DNA from: SIG351 sp045627045
GTDB lineage: Bacteria; Bacillota; Clostridia; HGM11327
Length of the DNA stretch: 64,000 nt
Assembly: GCA_045627045.1 (NCBI GenBank)
Contig: JAZQMY010000056.1
Location: 51,369 to 115,368, forward strand
Direction of reading: 5' to 3'
Positions 59,180-64,000 of the stretch are shown here, piece by piece. The position numbers were made by a program, and so were the translations under genes. The notes under the pieces are model-generated. The model had not been told where the DNA came from. It did not search any database and saw only the letters and a program-made list of their open reading frames with translations. The number at the start of each line of letters is the position of its first letter. Within the stretch, counting starts at the first letter, position 1.

Positions 59180-61521
59180 TGCTGCTTCCTTTTGATGTGT
59201 GTTATTTTAAGCGGATGTCTGAATGTTGCGACGGGTGATATTGTTGCATCTTCCGTGCAGCGCCAGCGTGCATCGTAACCTGAAAGGTTTGAATGTATTG
59301 ACGGTCCTCTCATATCGCCCTTGCCCGTGATGGTTTCGATGAAATGATAATTTTCATCAAGGTGAGTAAGAGTATTCTTTCCGTCAAACAGAAGATAATG
59401 TCCGCCGGGAATATTGATTCCTTCAAATGATACGATAGGACTGTAACCGCCCCAACCGCCGTGAATGGCGAACTTTGTCATTGCGCCCTTTTCTGCAAGA
59501 GAGCCTACTCTTATCTTGAGCGTGAACGGCGTTTTTATCGTTACTCTGTCGATACACATTGTGCTTGAGAATTCTCCGTCAGAACCTCTGTTGTTGTATC
59601 TCAGATGGAAGTCCTGATTGTGCATTCGGAAAACGTCCCAACCGTTATCAGTTTCTTCAACGTGCCATTCTGCATATTCGTCCTTCATTTCATCACGAAG
59701 CGACTGCGGTATGTCTCCGTTGAATCTCAAATCACTCCAGATTCTGACGGCATCAAGAAGCTCGTCCGTCAGACCGTGTTTGAGAAGCACGCTTTCTGCG
59801 GTATCGAGTCCGAAGCCTGCATCCCATGCAACGGTGGAGGAGAGTGTATGCTCGAAATTCTCAAGGCTTGTTGCTTCGAATCTGTCATATGCAAGCATGA
59901 TCTTGTACTGACCTAGCATTCTTGGCATGAAGTTTCTCTCGAAGAATTCCTGATTTCCTGCTCTGTAAGCAGGCATTCCGCCTCTGTCGGGATAATCGTA
60001 ATAGGGTTCGCCCCAGTTGAAGTAGCTGTGTATATGCCAACGGTAATGAGATGGCATGCTTGCATCGCACAGAACGCTGTCACCGAATATTTTATAGCAA
60101 TCATCGGTGTATTTTGAGCAGGCGTATTCGCCTCTGCCGGTGTAAAGACAGCCTTCGAGTCCGTCAAAAGACATACGGCTGATTCCTGCGTACTTCATCA
60201 GACTTGCCACTCTCTGTCCCATTTCGTGCTGAAGCTCGAGATTCGGGAAAAGCGTCTTGTAGCCGTGGTCGAAAAGACGGAGAAGCTCGTCACCCTTTTT
60301 GTGAGCGGCAGGAGTTGTTTTGTAGGCGCCTCTTGTAACGTTTACGAGAGTGAGCTTGTCATCGCTTTCATCAAGCTTTTCAAATGTTGCAAGCTCATCG
60401 CCCATTCTTATGCAGTTGAGGTTGCTTCTTTTTCCGAAATTCTTTTTGTCACGGATCACGATTGAGGTGGCGCTTTCGTCAATATCCTCAAGAATTACCG
60501 TTCTGTCCATGACAAGAAGTCTGTCATCCGGCTTGCCCTCAACGTAGGGATCGTTTGTGTTTATAAAGTTGCTCAGGGTATGGAAACCTGATTCAATGCC
60601 TTTGCTCTTTGCATATTCGACAGATTTTCTGAAGCCTTCGTCTCCGTCATAAACCGACGGGAGCATTTCAAAGTGACCCCAGCTCTTGAACTGTCCCCAG
60701 CTGTAAAGACATTTCATGCCTGCCTTTTTGACCCATTCAAAGCTCTTTTCAAGATTTTCCTTTGTTCCGCCGCTTATCATCATATAAGACTCGGAGGTTC
60801 TCGGATTCTTCTTTGCCCAGATGCCGTCCTTCATAGGATGGGGAAGACCTTCGGCTATTTCAAGATCGGAAATTCTGTCAAGAAGTTCCTCGTACCTGCA
60901 GGCAACGAGTGCTATTGCAGCGCCCTTAATGAAGACATCGGGTCCTTCTATAGGGGATACCTCTGAATTCTCCATTCCGTCAGCATAGTTCGGAAGCGGA
61001 CGTGTCATATTTTCTGCGTGACAGATGAGGTCACAGCCGTCCGTAACAGGCAGCGACGCACAGTGCGGTGCGCTTTCTCTGTGGTTAGGTGTGATCCTTG
61101 TCTCGTTCCTTCTCGGGTAAAGGCTGTAATAATATTCGGGCTTGAAGCCTCCGACAGTCTTCGGATTGAGTGACTGGATGCAAAGAGCCGTTGTTTTTTT
61201 ATCGTCCCATGCCGCACCGAGTATTTCTCCGTAGTTCATCATATCGGTATGGTAGCAGCCGAATATGAACATATCGATCATGTCATCTGCTTCGGTTACC
61301 TCGAGTCTTTCGTAGTATTTGCAGTTTCTGTATGAAAGCGTGATATTTCCGCATTCGAAGCTGATTACTATTCTGTTCTTTTTCAATTCGGCAGAAAGAG
61401 GATAATAAAGCTTTTTGTCCTTGATTGCAAGGCCGAGAGGCTGATTGAGAAGGAGCGGCTTTGAGCCGAGAAATAAAGAGAACGTACCGTTGTCGGCAGG
61501 TTTGAATCTTACTGATGCCAT
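59176..61521 (-). CDS. Large glycoside-hydrolase-like protein, family not assigned
   Basis: A 781-residue cytoplasmic protein. The N-terminal region (1-230) is beta-rich (LYYPLSAELKKNRIVISFECGNITLSYRNC). The middle (about 235-600) looks like a TIM barrel: WVKKAGMKCLYSWGQFKSWGHF, then a small beta insertion (DRLLVMDRTVILEDIDESATSIVIRD, LNCIRMGDELATFEKL), then LMKYAGISRMSFDGLEGCLYTGRGEYA, where the Asp in SFDG and nearby acids are candidate catalytic residues, and FNWGEPYYDY. The C-terminus is another beta domain. It lies 17 bp after the HIT gene and overlaps the SGNH gene. I infer an enzyme acting on an acetylated or decorated polysaccharide fragment. Confidence 0.6.
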   Translation of the reverse strand: MASVRFKPADNGTFSLFLGSKPLLLNQPLGLAIKDKKLYYPLSAELKKNRIVISFECGNITLSYRNCKYYERLEVTEADDMIDMFIFGCYHTDMMNYGEILGAAWDDKKTTALCIQSLNPKTVGGFKPEYYYSLYPRRNETRITPNHRESAPHCASLPVTDGCDLICHAENMTRPLPNYADGMENSEVSPIEGPDVFIKGAAIALVACRYEELLDRISDLEIAEGLPHPMKDGIWAKKNPRTSESYMMISGGTKENLEKSFEWVKKAGMKCLYSWGQFKSWGHFEMLPSVYDGDEGFRKSVEYAKSKGIESGFHTLSNFINTNDPYVEGKPDDRLLVMDRTVILEDIDESATSIVIRDKKNFGKRSNLNCIRMGDELATFEKLDESDDKLTLVNVTRGAYKTTPAAHKKGDELLRLFDHGYKTLFPNLELQHEMGQRVASLMKYAGISRMSFDGLEGCLYTGRGEYACSKYTDDCYKIFGDSVLCDASMPSHYRWHIHSYFNWGEPYYDYPDRGGMPAYRAGNQEFFERNFMPRMLGQYKIMLAYDRFEATSLENFEHTLSSTVAWDAGFGLDTAESVLLKHGLTDELLDAVRIWSDLRFNGDIPQSLRDEMKDEYAEWHVEETDNGWDVFRMHNQDFHLRYNNRGSDGEFSSTMCIDRVTIKTPFTLKIRVGSLAEKGAMTKFAIHGGWGGYSPIVSFEGINIPGGHYLLFDGKNTLTHLDENYHFIETITGKGDMRGPSIHSNLSGYDARWRCTEDATISPVATFRHPLKITHIKRKQQ

Positions 61522-61538
61522 ATTATATCCCGTTCTTA

Positions 61539-61883
61539 TCAGCCCATGTTGTCAGGAAGCTCTTTTCCTGCAAGCACATGGAAGTGGAGGTGAGGAACAG
61601 ACTGACGGCCGTTCTTGCCGTGATTTGTGATGATGCGGTAGCCGTCTGCGGCAAAGCCCTCTTTCTTTGCTATTTCAGCGATCTTTGTGAATATGTATGC
61701 AACGATGTCTGCGTTTTCCTCAGTGATATAGTCAACTGACTGAATGTGCTCCTTCGGGATAACGAGAAGGTGAACAGGTGCCATGGGAGCGATGTCCTTG
61801 AAGCAGAGTATTTTTTCGTCTTCGTATATTTTTGCAGAAGGTATTTCTCCTGCTGCTATTTTACAGAATATGCAGTTTTCCAT
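61539..61883 (-). CDS. HIT-family nucleotide hydrolase
   Basis: A 114-residue histidine triad protein. The ATG at 61883 (MENCIFCKIAAGEIPSAKIYEDE) has AAAGGA nine bases upstream; an ATG at 61901 would extend it but has a worse site. The triad H98-H100-H102 in VPHLHFHVLAG is complete, and FCKI with the following residues is typical of HinT. It hydrolyses adenosine phosphoramidates and similar nucleotides. It is the first gene of a minus-strand operon that continues with the glycosidase-like and SGNH genes, an odd combination for a housekeeping protein. Confidence 0.93.
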   Translation of the reverse strand: MENCIFCKIAAGEIPSAKIYEDEKILCFKDIAPMAPVHLLVIPKEHIQSVDYITEENADIVAYIFTKIAEIAKKEGFAADGYRIITNHGKNGRQSVPHLHFHVLAGKELPDNMG

Positions 61884-61914
61884 TGAAAAATGTCCTTTCA
61901 TTTATATTTATATC

Positions 61915-61943
61915 ATTATACTACATGGCATTTCAAAAGTCAA
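61915..61943 (-). promoter_or_regulatory. Promoter of the HIT-glycosidase-SGNH operon
   Basis: On the minus strand TTGACT (61943-61938), 17-bp spacer, TATAAT (61920-61915), 32 bp before the HIT start codon. Confidence 0.78.
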
Positions 61944-61972
61944 TCGAAAAAACTCCAAATAAAGACAGATAA

Positions 61973-62869
61973 TTATTTAACGAGACTGCCTATGGGAATG
62001 TAAGACCCCCTAGTGACGGCGGCAGAAAGAAGCTCCTGCTCGGTAAACTCACCGATAAGCTCCATTTTATCGTTATAAACGGAGAAAACGTTTACATAGC
62101 CGATTTTTGCGGAGCGGAGTGCCCTTGCAAGAGTTGCTTCGGCAGAAACGGAAAGCCTGTTCTCGGGCAGAACGATGTTTTCCGAGAGCAAACAGTCTTT
62201 GCTTGCAATGTCGCTTACGGCAGAAAAATCGGGATTTGCAAATTCGGAAATCCCCGAAGCAAGGAGCATGATGCAAAGCGATAAGAGCTGCCAGATCACA
62301 TCCCCGAATGCGACAAACGTGTAAATGAATATAAAAAGTATTGCAGAGGAGCAGAGGATACTGGATATCAGCAGAATCGTTTTTGAGCCTTTCACGGAAA
62401 GATATCTGCAAAGAAAAGCCTTCAGGACGGCACCGCCGTCAAGAGGTACCGCCGGAATCAGACTGAAAATTGCCAATGCTCCATTGGCAAGAGAGATTTC
62501 GAGCATTACGATATCGTTTGAGCGGACACCTATGGCATAGAACAGAGAATAAAGCGAAATATTCACGAGCGGTGCGGAAAGATACACTGCGGCCTCCTCG
62601 CAGAAACGTTTTCTGCACAGGTTATTTATCGTGAGCGTACCTCCTAGGGGAGACAGCCTGAAGCTTGTTATCCTGCATTCGAAAAGATAAGCAGAACATA
62701 TGTGAGCAAGCTCGTGAACGGCAAGTGCCGGAAGCGTAATAAGCAGAAGCTCTGCGCCTCCAGACAACACAATGACGGCAAGCGATAATATAATGAAGGG
62801 ATCTGCTGACACCACTGTGCCTGAAAATGTGCCGAGCCTTATTTCCGGCGGGAAAATTCTCTTCTTCAT
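61973..62869 (-). CDS. spoIVFB: SpoIVFB-like site-2 protease
   Basis: A 298-residue membrane protease of the sporulation type. The zinc motif is HELAH (H52, E53, H56) and the third ligand lies in IPAVPLDGG (D144), so the enzyme looks active. About six hydrophobic segments precede a C-terminal domain with CBS-like pattern (NRLSVSAEATLARALRSAKIGYVNVFSVYNDKMELIGEFTEQEL). SpoIVFB cleaves pro-sigma-K in the mother cell. Its start overlaps the SpoIVFA-like gene by 4 bp. This pair is good evidence that the organism sporulates or descends from a sporulating lineage. Confidence 0.87.
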   Translation of the reverse strand: MKKRIFPPEIRLGTFSGTVVSADPFIILSLAVIVLSGGAELLLITLPALAVHELAHICSAYLFECRITSFRLSPLGGTLTINNLCRKRFCEEAAVYLSAPLVNISLYSLFYAIGVRSNDIVMLEISLANGALAIFSLIPAVPLDGGAVLKAFLCRYLSVKGSKTILLISSILCSSAILFIFIYTFVAFGDVIWQLLSLCIMLLASGISEFANPDFSAVSDIASKDCLLSENIVLPENRLSVSAEATLARALRSAKIGYVNVFSVYNDKMELIGEFTEQELLSAAVTRGSYIPIGSLVK

Positions 62870-63537
62870 ACGCTTGCGGCGGCAAAGCAGAGCTCGGGAT
62901 CTGCAGTATTTCCGTTTATTGAGACCTCCATATAGGCGTGATACGATTCATCACTGCCCTTTGTCATTGATGCAAGAATCGTTTTGGCGTCAACCTCATC
63001 CCCTACGTCAACTCCGATACTGTTCAGAAGACCGTAAGTAATTACTACCCCGTCAGCACATTCTGTCACGATATAGCTTCCAAGAGCTTCACTTGATGAG
63101 ACTTCTTTCACAATGCCTGATGCGGACGGAAATATGAATTCATCCTGCCCTGAAGAAATAATTATCCCTCTGCAATTATCGTCGCCGTAATGAACAGTCA
63201 CCTTTCCGTGAGTCGGAAAGGAAAGCGGCGAGACATTTGTGTTCCCGGAGACGGGTGCGGGATCGTCCTTGAAGAGAGAAACGAATTTTTCAATTCCGAA
63301 TTCCTCGGGGACGGAATAACTGCATTCTGCCCAGAGGCAGATGGCCTCGTATATGTTTCTGACTTTTACGTCAGAGCTGTTCTTCATCAGCATCACGCAC
63401 GAGAAGATGGTTATTGCAAATATGGTTCTGATAAGAAAATTGCTCAACGGCGAAGAAATGTTCCTGCCGATTTCGGAGCGTGGAATGGCAGAGCTGTCGC
63501 TGTTCAGATTGAATGACCTGCCGCCTGTATAGTTCAT
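62866..63537 (-). CDS. spoIVFA: SpoIVFA-like protein with degenerate M23 domain
   Basis: A 223-residue membrane protein. A cytoplasmic N-terminus of about 33 residues is followed by a membrane helix (FLIRTIFAITIFSCVMLM) and an extracellular M23/LytM-like domain (FPTHGKVTVHYGDDNCRGIIISSGQDEFIFPSASGIVKEV..DVGDEVDAKTILA). The zinc-binding His/Asp residues of active M23 peptidases are not present, as in known SpoIVFA proteins, which bind and hold SpoIVFB. The 4-bp overlap with spoIVFB and the order A then B match the Bacillus operon. The start has a GCGAGG site. Confidence 0.82.
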   Translation of the reverse strand: MNYTGGRSFNLNSDSSAIPRSEIGRNISSPLSNFLIRTIFAITIFSCVMLMKNSSDVKVRNIYEAICLWAECSYSVPEEFGIEKFVSLFKDDPAPVSGNTNVSPLSFPTHGKVTVHYGDDNCRGIIISSGQDEFIFPSASGIVKEVSSSEALGSYIVTECADGVVITYGLLNSIGVDVGDEVDAKTILASMTKGSDESYHAYMEVSINGNTADPELCFAAASV

Positions 63538-63650
63538 TTTTGTACCTCGCTTTTATTGTTTTTGTAAATTATATTCATTGCGGATAAAAAAATAACTGCC
63601 TGCAATGATTAGTCACGGGTGCATAAGGAAGTATTTTATGTAAGGAATAT

Positions 63651-63687
63651 GGAGTAGTCCGAAAAGGGCTACTCCTCTTTTCTTTTT
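63651..63687 (+). terminator. Plus-strand terminator facing the recombinase remnant
   Basis: GGAGTAGTCC (63651-63660) pairs with GGGCTACTCC (63666-63675, one G-T pair) around GAAAA, then TCTTTTCTTTTT. No plus-strand gene lies immediately upstream, so it may be left over from a mobile element. Confidence 0.7.
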
Positions 63688-63693
63688 GCAGGG

Positions 63694-64000
63694 TTATTCT
63701 GCGTTTTGCTCGTGCATATTGGTCAGTGTTTGCAGTTCCTGCGTTGTCGGTCTTTCAAACATTCCAATGCCAGTAAAGTAAATATCCGCCTTGACGTGAC
63801 AGTGACCGTCGTACTTATCGTTGTTATGAACCTCTATGCGCTGGATCATCATATTCACGATCTCCGGAGTAAGCTCCCGCATTTCGGAATATTTGCGGAA
63901 TCCTTTCAGAAGCATCCGCACGTCAATGGCGTTCTGCTCGGCTTTGGCAAGCTGCTCTTCCGCTTCGGCAATGGACTTTTTCAAAGTGTTCTACTCAGAT
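63694..64000 (-). pseudogene. C-terminal remnant of a large serine recombinase
   Basis: The frame ending at 63694 reads leftward as KKSIAEAEEQLAKAEQNAIDVRMLLKGFRKYSEMRELTPEIVNMMIQRIEVHNND..DIYFTGIG. This matches the coiled-coil and DUF4368-type C-terminal region of large serine recombinases of conjugative elements. Upstream, within the window, the same frame contains TAG at complement 63991-63993 (..SE-stop-NTLKKSI..), so the protein is interrupted or the true start lies downstream of it. The catalytic domain lies outside the window. The gene is probably inactive. Confidence 0.72.

Noticed and set aside
1..64000. CRISPR arrays, tRNA or rRNA genes
   Set aside because: No regularly spaced direct repeats and no cloverleaf or rRNA-like stretches were noticed on reading; small structured RNAs could still be missed without a covariance search.

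Overview
The window reads as a chromosomal segment of an endospore-forming, moderate-GC Clostridia, most likely an Oscillospiraceae/Ruminococcaceae-type gut bacterium. This rests on the spoIVFA-spoIVFB pair, the Firmicutes order dxs-tlyA-nadK-argR-recN, scpA-scpB, NfnAB-type electron-bifurcation subunits, a SipW/TasA-type surface system, strong purine-rich ribosome binding sites, sigma-A promoters with 17-bp spacers and U-tailed hairpin terminators. The assignment is inference from gene content. No rRNA, tRNA, CRISPR array or intact insertion sequence was seen.

Layout. 1-3.7 kb: the end of a SipW-like signal peptidase, four SipW-type (TasA/CalY-like) secreted proteins and a membrane-anchored surface protein. 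3.8-11.2 kb: a carbohydrate/phosphodiester cluster (glycoside-hydrolase-like protein, organophosphate-type permease, two type I phosphodiesterases, a CDP-alcohol phosphatidyltransferase, a sugar isomerase-like protein). 11.2-21.4 kb: a MarR regulator with a clear operator, a degenerate site-2 protease with scpAB, nfnAB, trpS-rnhA-dagK on the minus strand, trmB and a DUF4173 membrane protein. 21.4-25.2 kb (minus): large terminase, portal, an 85-aa protein and a head-tail adaptor-like protein. 25.4-38.1 kb: a SPOR protein and a long plus-strand run pcrA-ligA-amidase-dxs-tlyA-nadK-argR-recN. 38.3-40.5 kb: an unknown gene with a possible structured leader, two decayed genes and a small Cys-rich protein. 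40.5-44.2 kb (minus): C39-fold protein, PQQ-propeller lipoprotein, YdbC/PC4-like protein, DUF1846. 44.4-48.7 kb (plus): scaffold-like protein, N4-gp56 type capsid, nozzle-like propeller protein, small beta protein, 67-aa protein, holin. 48.8-53.8 kb: DUF951, MsmX-type ABC ATPase, lipoprotein, asnA, isocitrate dehydrogenase family gene, HPr. 53.9-61.9 kb: a lipoprotein, then an operon HIT - glycosidase-like - four tandem SGNH hydrolases. 61.9-63.5 kb: spoIVFB-spoIVFA. The right edge holds the tail of a serine recombinase with an in-frame stop.

The most unusual feature is that a nearly complete short-tailed (podovirus-like) particle gene set is present, with open frames and intact terminase motifs, but split into two loci about 19 kb apart on opposite strands and separated by housekeeping genes. 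There is no integrase, repressor, replication gene or recognisable endolysin in either part. Inverting the segment between about 21.4 and 44.4 kb would join the two halves into one co-oriented cluster. This is a candidate domesticated phage or gene-transfer-agent-like system; a slowly decaying prophage is the main alternative. Second in interest are the SipW/TasA array, the HIT-glycosidase-SGNH operon, and several proteins with altered catalytic centres (site-2 protease, C39 peptidase, TrmB) or an inserted coiled coil (amidase).
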